A stretch of DNA of 37,011 bases from a virus, in the IMG/VR virus record IMGVR_UViG_3300021197_000448, positions 1-37,011 of that record; one strand, given 5' to 3'. The notes beneath the pieces are model-generated. The model had not been told where the DNA came from, made no database searches, and saw nothing but the letters and a program-made list of their open reading frames with translations. The translations under genes were made by a program, and so were the position numbers. Of the stretch, positions 17,212-26,530 are shown in pieces (within the stretch, counting starts at the first letter, position 1; every line of letters starts with the position of its first letter).

Positions 17212-18018
17212 TTAAAGTCTTTTTTCAATTGCTTTGTATATTTCCATACCCTCATCTGTTTTAAAGAATGCTGATAGAGCTGAATAAGGATGCTCATCAA
17301 ATGGTACAGTCATTACTTTTCGACCATTTCCACCGTAAGTGAATGTTCTTTGGTCTTGTGATAAATTTAATATTCCTGCTTCAACAGCTTTAATACCAAA
17401 GTTTCTTAACTGAGTATTGTCGTCTGTTGCTAATTCAAGGAATAGTTGAGGATTTTTTCTAGCAAATATTAATACATCTCTTTTTAATTCAGACGATGAC
17501 AATGTATTTACTTGTTCTCCAACTTCTACACGCAATATAGCTTCAGCATCTTCTAAGGATAATCCTTTAGCCATATTTAATGCTTGTAATTCAAACTCAA
17601 TCCATTCCACTTCATTAGTGGCAACTTGTTGAGGTTTATATTCTTTATATATTAAACCCAAATCTGGGTGATATAATGATAGTAATTTTTGTAATGCAAC
17701 GTCTTCTTTTCCCACTGATAACTTACCATTTCTAAAAATGATTCTCCCCATTATAACTTGACCTTTTTGTTCGTCAACAAATGGTGATCTTTGGTTAGTT
17801 GCGTATCTTAATTCTCTTTGATACCCTTTTTCTTCATCAAACCAAAGTAGTGATTTAACTCTTGAATGTGCTGTTGCTATAGAATACACTAAAGGTTCTT
17901 TACCTGTAGCTAATTCATATAATCTATCTTTAATTACCCAAGTATCTTTTTTTACTTCAGGTATTTTTACTTTTTGAGGTGCAACCTCAATAGCTTCTGC
18001 TTGTGCTTTTTTAGCCAT
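17212..18018 (-). CDS. Conserved capsid/neck-region structural protein
   Basis: A 268-residue protein encoded right after the major capsid protein. It opens with a Lys/Ala-rich tail (MAKKAQAEAIEVAPQKVKIP), then KDTWVIKDRLYELATGKEPL and a patch SLLWFDEEKGYQRELRYATN. The middle contains EVEWIEFELQALNMAKGLS, and the C-terminus DEHPYSALSAFFKTDEGMEI. I recognise it as a type often found directly after the capsid gene in marine podophages, but I know no defined function. Capsid decoration, neck or packaging-related roles are possible. It is framed by strong hairpins on both sides, so its transcript level may be set separately from the genes around it. Confidence 0.78.
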   Translation of the reverse strand: MAKKAQAEAIEVAPQKVKIPEVKKDTWVIKDRLYELATGKEPLVYSIATAHSRVKSLLWFDEEKGYQRELRYATNQRSPFVDEQKGQVIMGRIIFRNGKLSVGKEDVALQKLLSLYHPDLGLIYKEYKPQQVATNEVEWIEFELQALNMAKGLSLEDAEAILRVEVGEQVNTLSSSELKRDVLIFARKNPQLFLELATDDNTQLRNFGIKAVEAGILNLSQDQRTFTYGGNGRKVMTVPFDEHPYSALSAFFKTDEGMEIYKAIEKRL

Positions 18019-18054
18019 GATATAATATAATATAAATGTTAATAAGAGTAATAA

Positions 18055-18081
18055 TTACCCCCGTAAATTCAACGAGGGTAA
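18055..18081 (-). terminator. 10-bp hairpin downstream of the major capsid gene
   Basis: In the minus-strand RNA, TTACCCTCGT pairs with ACGGGGGTAA around a seven-base loop (TGAATTT), with ten consecutive pairs, one of them G-U. It begins 19 bases after the capsid stop codon and is followed by TTATTACTCTTATT, which is only moderately U-rich. A partial terminator after the most highly expressed gene of the block is plausible. Confidence 0.6.
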
Positions 18082-18100
18082 CCACTACTTGATAGTCAGC

Positions 18101-19558
18101 CTAAGCTTTTAATAATACGAAGTTGTTCGCTGCTTGAGTACACATTGTTCTTTCTGATAAGAAATGCACATTCATAACATCCGTGTCGCTTGTATAGTTT
18201 CCGCCAACTGAACCAGTCACCCAAGATTTTAATCTTCTGTCATCAGCTTCAGAAGCTCTGTATCTGATGTGTAAGAAAGGTCTTGAAATGTTTTGTCCTA
18301 ATTGTTGGTCGTAAACTGTAGAAGTTCCAGCCGGTACAATAACACCTTTAATATCGTTAATTAATCCACGAGTTGTAGAATCATTTAAATATTTCCAGTC
18401 TGTTTTGTAGAAATCGTAAGCTCCTCTTCTGAATCCAGAGAATCCAAGGTTTAGTGCCATATCTTCAGAGTTGTCAAATACACCGTAAGATGTACCTCCA
18501 GCTCCGAAAGAATTTTGAGCAGCTAGCATGTCGTCAATACCTAGAGACGTAGCTCTATCTAAAAACATCATGTTCTCCTCAATAGCTCCCTGCTTGTCTA
18601 GCTCCTGTAAGATTTGATCAAATGCATCAATTCCTGTTCCTGCACCTACTGTTGCAAAATCAGTTCCTGACCATACTAATCCTCTTTCTTCTAGTGTAGA
18701 GAATAATCCTTGCATACCTGAAAGTGTAGCTCCTGCTGCATTCGTAAATGGAGTAGCTGCATTTTCTGCTTCAACCATACTCATTTCTAAGTAGTCTTCG
18801 AATCTAATTCTTGACTCATGCTCAGATTTTAAGTACCATAAGTATCCACCAGTTCCTATTTCAGTAGTAACTTCAACCCATCCAATTTGAGCAACGTCTG
18901 AACCGTTAACCTCATACTTGTCTCTTAAGATGATTGGTTTGTTACTGAAAGTTGTAAAAGATGCATCAACTGAATTACCAGCTAATGAAGATCCTTTTCC
19001 ATATTCAGAACCAAATACGAATAAGCTTAAGTTACCGTTACCATTTGTTGCTCCTTGTAAAGCCACTGTAAGGTTTCTGTTTGCGTTATCGTATACTTCA
19101 ATAGCGTAAGTCTGAACACCACCTGCTAAAGCCCCTACAGACTTAACAAATGCTTTGTTAGTTACATTACCTTTAGCAATAACGATAGTCATACCAGGTC
19201 CTAATAATGGAACTTTTCCGTCTGCTCCTGGAGAAGGTAAACCGATAGTTTGAGTACCAGCTGCTCCTGCAGGCGCGTTAGATACTCCCGTATCGTAAGC
19301 TATGTGTAATCTTCCTTGTTCTGACCAAACTACTTGATCTGATGCCATAGGCATCTCTGCTCCTACCATTCTTAAGAATCCAGTGATAGTACGGTTACCG
19401 TATCTCTCTACTTCTTTCTCGTAAACTTCAGGTAAAAATTGTTGAGTCCAGCTCATATCTGCTAAAGATAAATAGTTATCTCCAAACAGCCCCTTTACTG
19501 GTCTCGGTGTAAGGTGGTTTAAATTTGCCAACGTTGCTGGCGCTACATCAAATGCCAT
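18101..19558 (-). CDS. Major capsid protein (HK97-fold expected)
   Basis: A 485-residue protein directly after the scaffold-like gene and two genes after the portal, the usual place of the major capsid protein. It opens MAFDVAPATLANLNHLTPRP and has EYLEMSMVEA-like helical and beta-hinge features in the middle (SEHESRIRFEDYLEMSMVEA). The C-terminal third is rich in aromatic and Gly residues (LGFSGFRRGAYDFYKTDWKY) and ends with a strand-rich region (FLHIRYRASEADDRRLKSWV). Size and position match capsid proteins of crAss-like phages (about 490 residues). Codon choice looks cleaner and less AT-biased than its neighbours, as expected of a highly expressed gene. It ends in TAG, unlike most genes here. 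The HK97 fold is inferred from phage type. Confidence 0.88.
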   Translation of the reverse strand: MAFDVAPATLANLNHLTPRPVKGLFGDNYLSLADMSWTQQFLPEVYEKEVERYGNRTITGFLRMVGAEMPMASDQVVWSEQGRLHIAYDTGVSNAPAGAAGTQTIGLPSPGADGKVPLLGPGMTIVIAKGNVTNKAFVKSVGALAGGVQTYAIEVYDNANRNLTVALQGATNGNGNLSLFVFGSEYGKGSSLAGNSVDASFTTFSNKPIILRDKYEVNGSDVAQIGWVEVTTEIGTGGYLWYLKSEHESRIRFEDYLEMSMVEAENAATPFTNAAGATLSGMQGLFSTLEERGLVWSGTDFATVGAGTGIDAFDQILQELDKQGAIEENMMFLDRATSLGIDDMLAAQNSFGAGGTSYGVFDNSEDMALNLGFSGFRRGAYDFYKTDWKYLNDSTTRGLINDIKGVIVPAGTSTVYDQQLGQNISRPFLHIRYRASEADDRRLKSWVTGSVGGNYTSDTDVMNVHFLSERTMCTQAANNFVLLKA

Positions 19559-19564
19559 AATAAA

Positions 19565-20815
19565 TTATTTTAAATGTTTAAAAGTTTTAATTCGTAATTT
19601 TGAATCGGCACTTCCTGAATCGACTGATCTAACTGTAAACCCGTTGGCAGTTTTAACTTCTTGATGAACGCCTCTCGCGCCCATCTGTACGTTTTTACTT
19701 TTTGCCATACTATCTTTCATAGCGTCGGCTTTGCCTTGCTCATAAAAGTGATTTGCAATTGAGTCCGCATTCATAGCTGTGAATAATCCTTTGTGATAAC
19801 CTTTGGCATCTGACATTTCGTTTTTTTCATTCAAGAACTTCTTGACAAAATTGTTAATATCGCTTTGGTTTTCTTTAACGGAATTAGCGTCTTTAACTTT
19901 AAAACGGTATTTTTTGTCTCCAACTTGATAATCAAAACCTTTGAAATCATTACCGAAAACATTACTCGTTTTATTTAAAAACACTTCTGTTTGCTTCTCA
20001 GCTACTCGAGTTGCCTCTTCATTTTCTTTTGTATAGCGATTGAAAAAATCTACCGCTTTTTGTTGCTCAGGCGCTAATTTAGAACCCGATTTTATTTCTT
20101 TATAATATTTAGACTTTAAGCCGTCTAAATGGTTTTTAGCTTTAGCTAATTCTTCTCTTTGTGATATCTTCTTACGTCTTATTTCTCTTTCATCATCAAC
20201 TTCTTCGTCATAAGAAAATTTATCTTCCATAAGAAAATCAATGTCTTCTTTATCTAAATGAGGTCTAGTGTTTTCATAATACTCTCTTAGTAATTGATTC
20301 TCATTTAAAGAGCTATAGTCTTGATTAAGCTTTACATAATCCTCTAAACTTCCTCCGGTTTCTTGCATAAACTCTACAACTTTCTGTATGTTTTCTGGCA
20401 AAGGTTCCGCGGTGTCTTGTGATTGCTGAACAGCTTGTTCTATTTCTTCTTTTAACTCTTCTGTTTTTTCTTCAACCTCTTCGTCTGTTATTTCTTCAAG
20501 AACGGATTCTTCAGCTTGAACGGGCTCTGGTTGTTGTGGTACTTCTTTTTCCACTTCTTGTACAGGTTCGGCTTGTTGATCTGAAGCCACGTCTGTTGTT
20601 TCTTGCTCTGTATTGGCATCTTCTTGTGGTTTATTAAGTTGAGTTAAATCTAATTTAATACCGCCACTGTCTTCATCGATTGAAACCGGAGAATCCATTT
20701 TTGGTTGGGGTTCAGCTTTAACTTCCTCAGGAGCTTCTTTAACTTGTTCAGCTACTGGTTCTTTTTTTTCAGGGGCTTTAATCTTAAAGCTACCTTCTGT
20801 TTTAATTTCTGACAT
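19565..20815 (-). CDS. Scaffold-like head assembly protein, acidic
   Basis: A 416-residue protein between portal and major capsid genes. The first 170 residues are disordered and strongly acidic (Glu/Gln/Pro/Val repeats such as EVEKEVPQQPEPVQAEES). The rest is charged and helical, with a coiled-coil-like stretch around REIRRKKISQREELAKAKNH and a basic C-terminus (DSKLRIKTFKHLK). Acidic-to-helical proteins with a basic tail next to the capsid gene are characteristic of phage scaffolds. No protease motif is visible, and no prohead protease gene is seen in the window. The role is assigned from position and composition. Confidence 0.75.
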   Translation of the reverse strand: MSEIKTEGSFKIKAPEKKEPVAEQVKEAPEEVKAEPQPKMDSPVSIDEDSGGIKLDLTQLNKPQEDANTEQETTDVASDQQAEPVQEVEKEVPQQPEPVQAEESVLEEITDEEVEEKTEELKEEIEQAVQQSQDTAEPLPENIQKVVEFMQETGGSLEDYVKLNQDYSSLNENQLLREYYENTRPHLDKEDIDFLMEDKFSYDEEVDDEREIRRKKISQREELAKAKNHLDGLKSKYYKEIKSGSKLAPEQQKAVDFFNRYTKENEEATRVAEKQTEVFLNKTSNVFGNDFKGFDYQVGDKKYRFKVKDANSVKENQSDINNFVKKFLNEKNEMSDAKGYHKGLFTAMNADSIANHFYEQGKADAMKDSMAKSKNVQMGARGVHQEVKTANGFTVRSVDSGSADSKLRIKTFKHLK

Positions 20816-20847
20816 GATAAAATATTATATAATTGTTATTATTATTA

Positions 20848-23277
20848 TTACCTAGGATCAAAAGCACCTAAGCCAAATCCACCACCCATTGTGTCATTTC
20901 CTCCTGATTCGAAGTTAGTTGGTGGTGTATCGTTTTTTCTTTGTGCAATCATTTCACTTTGCTGTGTACCTTGTATTCTTGTACGTTGATCTTTTCGATC
21001 TTCTATTTCTTTTTCTTTGTCTTTAGCGTTCTGCACTTCCATACCTTTAAGTTGCATGTTATATTGAAACTCCAAAGCCATTAATTCTTTTTTAGCACCA
21101 ACTTCAACACCTATTCTTTGCTCTTCAATTTGGCCCTTTAATTGCTCTAATTGAGATTTAGTTTGAAATAATGCTTGATCTTTTTGTATTTCAGCCTGCG
21201 CTGCTACTTGTTGGGCTTGTGCGTTTGCTTGAGCTTGGGCCTGTATATTTGCTTGCTGTTCTTGCTGTAATCTTTCTTGACGTTTCTTTTGCCTAACTTT
21301 CAATAATTGATTAGCCAGTTTTATATTCTTAACCTCTCTTATATCTATGGCATCAGATAAATCAATTAACCCAGCTGATAATGCTTGTTGTACATTGTTT
21401 TCTAAAAGCTGTTGCTCTTCTTCATCAGGTGTTAATTCTAAGAATATACCAAAATCGTGTAAGTGCAAATCTTTTAATTCATCTAAAGTAGCTACATTAA
21501 ACCCACCTATTTTTTGAATGAATGATTCTTTTGCTGGATGGTATTCAAGTATATCAGATATTCTTAAAGATAAACATTCCGCTGTTTCTCTTGTTAAATA
21601 TAAACCTGCATCAAGTATATGTCTTGTCGCCGTGTTACTATTAGCTGCTGCTAATTTTTGAACACCCACTAAAGCTCTTGAATCTGGTGTACTGCCATCT
21701 CTTGCTTCATTTAATCCGGTTACATCTCTTATCATTTGTAAATAATAATTGTAAGTAGATATAAGCGTTTGCAGCTTTTGGCCTCCGCTTCCGGTTTGAA
21801 CTTCTTGTATTGGCACTTTGCCAGGGTTCATATCGCCCTCTTGTGTAAATGATCTACCTATTATAGATCCTGTTTGGAAAAACATATTAAGTGCTTCCTG
21901 GGGATTATAATTTGTGCCATTACCTAAATCAACTTCATTTATACCATCAGCATCTAAATAAACACCGTCTGGTATCATTCTTTGTAATACTTGTTGTAAT
22001 TTTAAATGTGTTAATTGTATCATATCAGCAAAAGCAGTACAACGACTTACTATTGATTCTATTCTACCTTGATACATTCTAGGAGCTGTTATAGCGTAAT
22101 TCATTTTAACTTTTGAACTATCACTTTTTGGTCGCATCATATTCTTAGCCATCTCCCATTTAAGTAATATATCAGTTCCCAATACCATTACACCTTCATA
22201 TAAGACTTCAAGTGACCTGGACATTTTACCAAATTGCTCCTCGTACATTTCAATAGGTGGATTGAATTGATCATCTCTTACTATTATTTTTGATGCACCT
22301 GTTGCAGTCTCTTTTACTTTATAAACTTCATTCATGTAAGTTTTATAATTAAAGTAAAGTATCTGAACTATGTTTTGATCTCTATTATTATTGTTTGTAT
22401 TACTTATGTTATTATTCCAAACTCCATAATTTTGTGATCCCTGCGATTGTATCTGGTCCATCTGCTCTTCAGACAGGTCCGGAAACTGCTTTTTAAGCTC
22501 GTTTAAGGGCACGAATTTAACTTCACCTGCATAATATATGTCTTGAAAATATGGGTCTTCTGTGTAAGAATAAATTAAATAAGCTGGATCAACATATTCT
22601 ACTGTTACACCTTCAGCTTCTGTAAAATTATTTTTAACTGCACCAATACCAAGTGTTGTTATATCGTAATAATATCTTTTCTTTGTTAAGTCATATCTAT
22701 TTTCATCAAACATAACATTCAAAGCCTCTTCTTCTGCTATTTCAATTCCCTGCTTATAGCTTAATTGCATATGCAAATCTAACTCCTCTTCAGAATCTGG
22801 TAATTTATCTGGATTGTTTTCAAATAAGTTTATACCAAAATTTTCCTGTGCAAATACGTTCAACTCTTCTGTTTGTAAATCTCTTATAATAGATTCCATA
22901 TACCTAGTTCTTTTACTAACTCCGTATGGATCTTGAGAATAAGCCGTAAGATCAAATGATCTATCTGATATACCGTTTACAACAATATCAACAAATTTTG
23001 ACAATATTGGTACTGGTTTCCAATCTAAATTAAGATAAGATAAATCGCCATTAATAGACATTTCATCTTTGTATTTTTGTATAGGCTGTTCACCTCTTGC
23101 ATATAGCCTTAAGCTATGGAATGTGTTTTGATTGCTTCTGAATCTAGTTACACCAGAGTTGTTCGAGAACCACTCATTTTGAATTGCTCTTCCAACTTGG
23201 AGTCCGTAGTCTCGCGACATCTTCTCAGAGTCACTTGCAACTTGACTTGGGAAAAAACTATTTACTACTCCTGCCAT
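20848..23277 (-). CDS. Portal protein, crAss-like
   Basis: An 809-residue protein immediately after TerL (four bases between stop and start). It shows segments I associate with crAss-like portals: the YARGEQPIQKYKDEM region, LNLDWKPVPILSKFVDIVVN, the PDSEEELDLHMQLSYKQGIE segment, and VEYVDPAYLIYSYTEDPYFQ. The last 150 residues are an Ala/Gln-rich coiled coil (QANIQAQAQANAQAQQVAAQ) leading to a Gly-rich end (DTMGGGFGLGAFDPR), longer than in minimal portals. It would form the dodecameric DNA channel and packaging motor dock. Identity is well supported by sequence pattern, size and neighbours. Confidence 0.92.
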   Translation of the reverse strand: MAGVVNSFFPSQVASDSEKMSRDYGLQVGRAIQNEWFSNNSGVTRFRSNQNTFHSLRLYARGEQPIQKYKDEMSINGDLSYLNLDWKPVPILSKFVDIVVNGISDRSFDLTAYSQDPYGVSKRTRYMESIIRDLQTEELNVFAQENFGINLFENNPDKLPDSEEELDLHMQLSYKQGIEIAEEEALNVMFDENRYDLTKKRYYYDITTLGIGAVKNNFTEAEGVTVEYVDPAYLIYSYTEDPYFQDIYYAGEVKFVPLNELKKQFPDLSEEQMDQIQSQGSQNYGVWNNNISNTNNNNRDQNIVQILYFNYKTYMNEVYKVKETATGASKIIVRDDQFNPPIEMYEEQFGKMSRSLEVLYEGVMVLGTDILLKWEMAKNMMRPKSDSSKVKMNYAITAPRMYQGRIESIVSRCTAFADMIQLTHLKLQQVLQRMIPDGVYLDADGINEVDLGNGTNYNPQEALNMFFQTGSIIGRSFTQEGDMNPGKVPIQEVQTGSGGQKLQTLISTYNYYLQMIRDVTGLNEARDGSTPDSRALVGVQKLAAANSNTATRHILDAGLYLTRETAECLSLRISDILEYHPAKESFIQKIGGFNVATLDELKDLHLHDFGIFLELTPDEEEQQLLENNVQQALSAGLIDLSDAIDIREVKNIKLANQLLKVRQKKRQERLQQEQQANIQAQAQANAQAQQVAAQAEIQKDQALFQTKSQLEQLKGQIEEQRIGVEVGAKKELMALEFQYNMQLKGMEVQNAKDKEKEIEDRKDQRTRIQGTQQSEMIAQRKNDTPPTNFESGGNDTMGGGFGLGAFDPR

Positions 23278-23281
23278 ATTA

Positions 23282-25492
23282 CTATTTTATTATTTTTGAT
23301 GTTGATCCTTCGATTTGATATTTAGCAAATCTTATATTAATTGGTGCTCTTTCCATTCTGATATTTGGTCTATATAAATCTTTATGACAAGCCATAATAG
23401 CAAGTCCTGAGCTAATAGCGGCATCAAATTTTGTTCTGTTATTTATATCGAATTTGGCCCAGTCTTGTAATGTTTCATTAAAATACATTGTTCCATATTC
23501 GTTTTGATCGTTCAAACCTACGTGCTTATCTATATACATTTCAATAGCAGCAGCATGAGCTTGCTTAATGTCTTCGCTTGAATTAGGTATTCCACCTATT
23601 TCTCTTTCAGTTACAGATAGCTTGTTCCACAGTTTATCAGGACGATTCATTGAGTAACCTCTATAACCTCTTCTTTTAAAATAATATAAAAGCCTTGGTT
23701 TGTTATTTTCACAAAGAAGCGGCATACCATAAAATACACAAGCCATCAATACGTCTTCAAAAAATATTTCAGCTGTTTGAGGCCTTGCCACATATTCTAA
23801 AAAAAATGTGCTTGGTGGAGCATCTTCCATGCTAAACTTAGTTAAGCCGTGTAAGGCACCTTTAGATCCTCTACCATCAGTTGTTCCTGATATATCATAG
23901 CTATCACAACCAAAAGCACCCATATGCTCATTACCAGGCCATTTAATACCATTCTTTGATATCTGCCTATTTTGTATATCGTAGTTAGGTATCCAGCTTA
24001 TTAAAAATCTTCCATTTGGATTTGGTGAAAAAATTACTTTTGAATCTTTAATACCATTTTCCCATTGGAAACTTCCTTTTGTTAAAACATTACTGTTACC
24101 CAAGTCTTCGTTATAATCTATTTGCTCGTATATTTTAGCTAAGTTAAATATACTGTTTTTAGTTTCATCTCTGAACGCATGCTCTTCTGTTCTTGGAAAC
24201 TGTCTATAAAATTCGTTTAAAGCATCTTGATCACCCTTTAAACCTTCAACTTCATTGTTCCAATGCTCTATTACGCCTTGATCTATTTCGTCCCCATGAG
24301 GCCCGACAGTTTTGTCTTTTGGTGTGTTGAATACAGGTAACCCATAAGAATCAATGAATCCCTCGTAGTTCCATTCCATAGGTATGAACAAACTATATAA
24401 TCCCGAGCGAGTCTGTCCATTGGCGTTTCTTTTTGTAACATCTGAACTATTATATAATTTTTTAAAATTGTCCCCCCCTTTATCTAAAGCATTTGATGTT
24501 GATCCCATCATACACTTACCGATAATTCTAGATCCTAACCTTAATGTTGTTTTAGTAACCCTCCAATTGTTGAGGATATTATTTGGTCTTTCCCATTTAC
24601 CGCTCTCATCGTGGACGAGTAGCTTAAGTTTTTCTCCGTCATAAGCATTGTCTCCTGTATTCTTCCAATCGATGGTTGTGTCCAGGCCAGCAAGTATTTC
24701 TCTGGATTCGTTGTTATCAAGTTTTCTTCTTGTAAATTTAGATGCGGGTACACGATAGGCAAGTTCAGTTTTTGGTCTGTCCATACCATCTTGTATTGGT
24801 TTAAAGAAAAACGGAAAGTTAACACTGATGGGCACAACCTTGTCGGTAAACATTTTTTTTGCATCAGAACCAGACTTGGATAATATACCGAATCTTGAGT
24901 CACTTGATATCGTAGCCATGTTAACCGTTTCCCCTGAGGCCATAAATGAGAACCCGCTACGTCTGTTTTTAAGGTAGGCCATACCGTAGCATCTTCTATC
25001 TGCTTTGCAAGCTTCCCAGAATATATAGAATAATCTGTTTGACTCTCTAAAATCTGGCTGCCCAACATCAATCTTGGACCACTGCAAGTACATAAAGTGA
25101 GTACCAGTAATGTAAGTATCCACACCCTTATTATTGAACCAGTGACCGTATTCTCTTTTATTGAAATTTTCATCTATATATTTCCCCCAAGTTTTTTTAA
25201 ATCCTTCAGGATAATCCCTCCAATCAAAAATACTTTTAATACCTTTTAATTGTTTAGGATATTCTTCAGGTGTCCATTTATCTGTAGCTTTACTAATTTT
25301 GCCAGGTGACTTGGGTAATGCTATTTTAAGATTTTGTATCTTATATACTTCACCTATTTGTCCTGTTTTACTTATAACAACTACATCGTGTTCTTTATTA
25401 TAACCGTATTCCCATTTTTTGCCTTTATTTAATCTAGATAAAGTAGTGCGCTTTATAGGTTCTATAATTTCGTATAAAGTTTGCTTATACAT
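23282..25492 (-). CDS. Terminase large subunit (TerL)
   Basis: A 736-residue packaging ATPase-nuclease. Residues 175-183 (KNRRSGFSF) fit the degenerate Walker A region of this terminase group. Residues 291-296 (LLVHDE) form the Walker B with its catalytic acid. A coupling-type segment MMGSTSNALDKGG follows. The nuclease half starts near GAFGCDSYDISGTTDGRG, whose Asp residues fit the first metal-binding site. YFEDV-like acidic positions appear later (EIFFEDVLMACVFYGMPLLC). Start: the ATG overlaps the upstream stop as TAATG. It also contains one SPGK motif near residue 62, like the small basic proteins upstream. It is followed by the portal. Confidence 0.93.
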   Translation of the reverse strand: MYKQTLYEIIEPIKRTTLSRLNKGKKWEYGYNKEHDVVVISKTGQIGEVYKIQNLKIALPKSPGKISKATDKWTPEEYPKQLKGIKSIFDWRDYPEGFKKTWGKYIDENFNKREYGHWFNNKGVDTYITGTHFMYLQWSKIDVGQPDFRESNRLFYIFWEACKADRRCYGMAYLKNRRSGFSFMASGETVNMATISSDSRFGILSKSGSDAKKMFTDKVVPISVNFPFFFKPIQDGMDRPKTELAYRVPASKFTRRKLDNNESREILAGLDTTIDWKNTGDNAYDGEKLKLLVHDESGKWERPNNILNNWRVTKTTLRLGSRIIGKCMMGSTSNALDKGGDNFKKLYNSSDVTKRNANGQTRSGLYSLFIPMEWNYEGFIDSYGLPVFNTPKDKTVGPHGDEIDQGVIEHWNNEVEGLKGDQDALNEFYRQFPRTEEHAFRDETKNSIFNLAKIYEQIDYNEDLGNSNVLTKGSFQWENGIKDSKVIFSPNPNGRFLISWIPNYDIQNRQISKNGIKWPGNEHMGAFGCDSYDISGTTDGRGSKGALHGLTKFSMEDAPPSTFFLEYVARPQTAEIFFEDVLMACVFYGMPLLCENNKPRLLYYFKRRGYRGYSMNRPDKLWNKLSVTEREIGGIPNSSEDIKQAHAAAIEMYIDKHVGLNDQNEYGTMYFNETLQDWAKFDINNRTKFDAAISSGLAIMACHKDLYRPNIRMERAPINIRFAKYQIEGSTSKIIK

Positions 25493-25767
25493 TACTTAGA
25501 TCTTTTTTCAGCAAACCCACCGAATGAAGTTGTTTCAACTTCTTTTTTAGGCTTATTATCTAATATTCTTTCTTCTTCCTCAATGCGGTTAAGTATTTCG
25601 AAAGCATCAAAAATTGCAAGCTTTTTAGTAGCTGCAGCATTTTTTAATCTATCAGCGGATATATCATCATCTGAATCAACAATATCTTCTTTAGCTACTT
25701 TAATAAGTTCCTCAACTGCTCTGTGCCCAGCCTGGATTATACTCTTCTTCGTTTCCTTGATGTTCAT
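25492..25767 (-). CDS. Small helical protein upstream of TerL, candidate small terminase subunit
   Basis: A 91-residue, highly charged, fully helical protein: AGHRAVEELIKVAKEDIV, then ISADRLKNAAATKKLAIFDA and FEILNRIEEEERILD. The conserved-looking SADRLKNAAATKKLAIFDAF block recurs, as I recall, in proteins placed just before TerL in related phages. It overlaps the end of the upstream gene by 56 bases and the start of TerL by TAATG, implying coupled translation. Size, charge and position fit a small terminase subunit, but no DNA-binding motif is evident. An alternative is a packaging accessory protein. Confidence 0.78.
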   Translation of the reverse strand: MNIKETKKSIIQAGHRAVEELIKVAKEDIVDSDDDISADRLKNAAATKKLAIFDAFEILNRIEEEERILDNKPKKEVETTSFGGFAEKRSK

Positions 25768-26305
25768 ATTTGATTGTAATTGAATTGACGGGTACTCGGT
25801 ATAACCTCTGCCCTTCTATTATAAATTCATATTCTGAATTCGGCCTAAACCCTATCAATTGCTCTTTTTCAAATTCACCATTCGAGTATTTTACAATACC
25901 AACTAATGGCCTTTCATCATTTACAGAAAACATTTTTGTTTCTTTTATAGGCATAACAAATACAAAGCCGTCTAAAGCTTTCCATTCGTTATTTCTTTTA
26001 TAAGCATACACTTGATCTGGTTGAACTAAATATACATTTTCACTTAAATAGTTTTTACTATCTTTCTCTTTACCTCTAACATCTCTAAATCTTCTAAATA
26101 CATTGTGATGTACAATAATATCATCGCCTTCTTTTAATTCCTTATATACTGTTACTAGTGGTAAACTTAATACAGTTCCTATTCTATTCACGTATTCGTG
26201 ATTTTGTAATTCTGTATTTAATAATAGCTCTTGTCCTTCTACTTCTTTTTTTCCAGTTGACCTACTGCCCTTCGGTTCAACTAGGTAATTGAATACACTG
26301 TGCAT
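25712..26305 (-). CDS. Conserved phage protein, beta-rich, possibly two GroES-like barrels
   Basis: A 197-residue protein whose ATG follows the previous stop directly. The sequence is strand-rich: RIGTVLSLPLVTVYKELKEG then DDIIVHHNVFRRFRD, and later PLVGIVKYSN with LIGFRPNSEYEFIIEGQRLY. The pattern of a G-T/I-V strand, a hydrophobic segment, a GD turn and an I-V-h-h strand recalls the GroES barrel, and a weaker second copy may follow. A true co-chaperonin gene is already present at 30204-30461, so the resemblance could be fold-level only. It precedes the small terminase candidate. I am sure it is a gene and unsure of its function. Confidence 0.8.
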   Translation of the reverse strand: MHSVFNYLVEPKGSRSTGKKEVEGQELLLNTELQNHEYVNRIGTVLSLPLVTVYKELKEGDDIIVHHNVFRRFRDVRGKEKDSKNYLSENVYLVQPDQVYAYKRNNEWKALDGFVFVMPIKETKMFSVNDERPLVGIVKYSNGEFEKEQLIGFRPNSEYEFIIEGQRLYRVPVNSITIKYEHQGNEEEYNPGWAQSS

Positions 26306-26530
26306 TTACCATGAAAGATCATATTCCACGGATATAGACATGTTTTTGTTAAAATCTTTCCAGGGCATTAACATATCTTTTTTTGTAATGTAGATAGAGT
26401 ACTTTTCTTCTTCCTCTACAATATGGGCTATAGTATGACCGCCATACACTTCCTGTCCAACAGCATAGTGCATAGCGTCATTCTTATAGTCTTTTCCAAC
26501 ACTGATTTTTCTAATTACTTGCTGGGACAT
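26306..26530 (-). CDS. Small conserved phage protein, 74 residues
   Basis: I place the start at the ATG at 26528-26530, giving MSQQVIRKISVGKDYKNDAM. A GTG three codons earlier is possible but would lengthen the overlap with the previous gene. The pattern IRKISVGKDYKNDAMHYAVG, GQEVYGGHTI and FNKNMSISVEYDLSW resembles a small beta-rich protein I recall before the terminase in aquatic Bacteroidota phages. It overlaps the coiled-coil gene upstream, and its stop is immediately followed by the next ATG. Function is unknown; co-transcription with packaging genes is clear. Confidence 0.75.
   Translation of the reverse strand: MSQQVIRKISVGKDYKNDAMHYAVGQEVYGGHTIAHIVEEEEKYSIYITKKDMLMPWKDFNKNMSISVEYDLSW

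Noticed and set aside
20816-20847. AT-rich repeats before the scaffold-like and other genes as strong promoters
   Set aside because: No clear Bacteroidota promoter (TTTG with TAxxTTTG) could be found; the AT-rich runs are expected from the base composition.
24541-25173. 210-codon open frame inside the terminase gene in another frame of the same strand
   Set aside because: TerL in the main frame has Walker and nuclease motifs over the same region; the alternative frame has no recognisable features.
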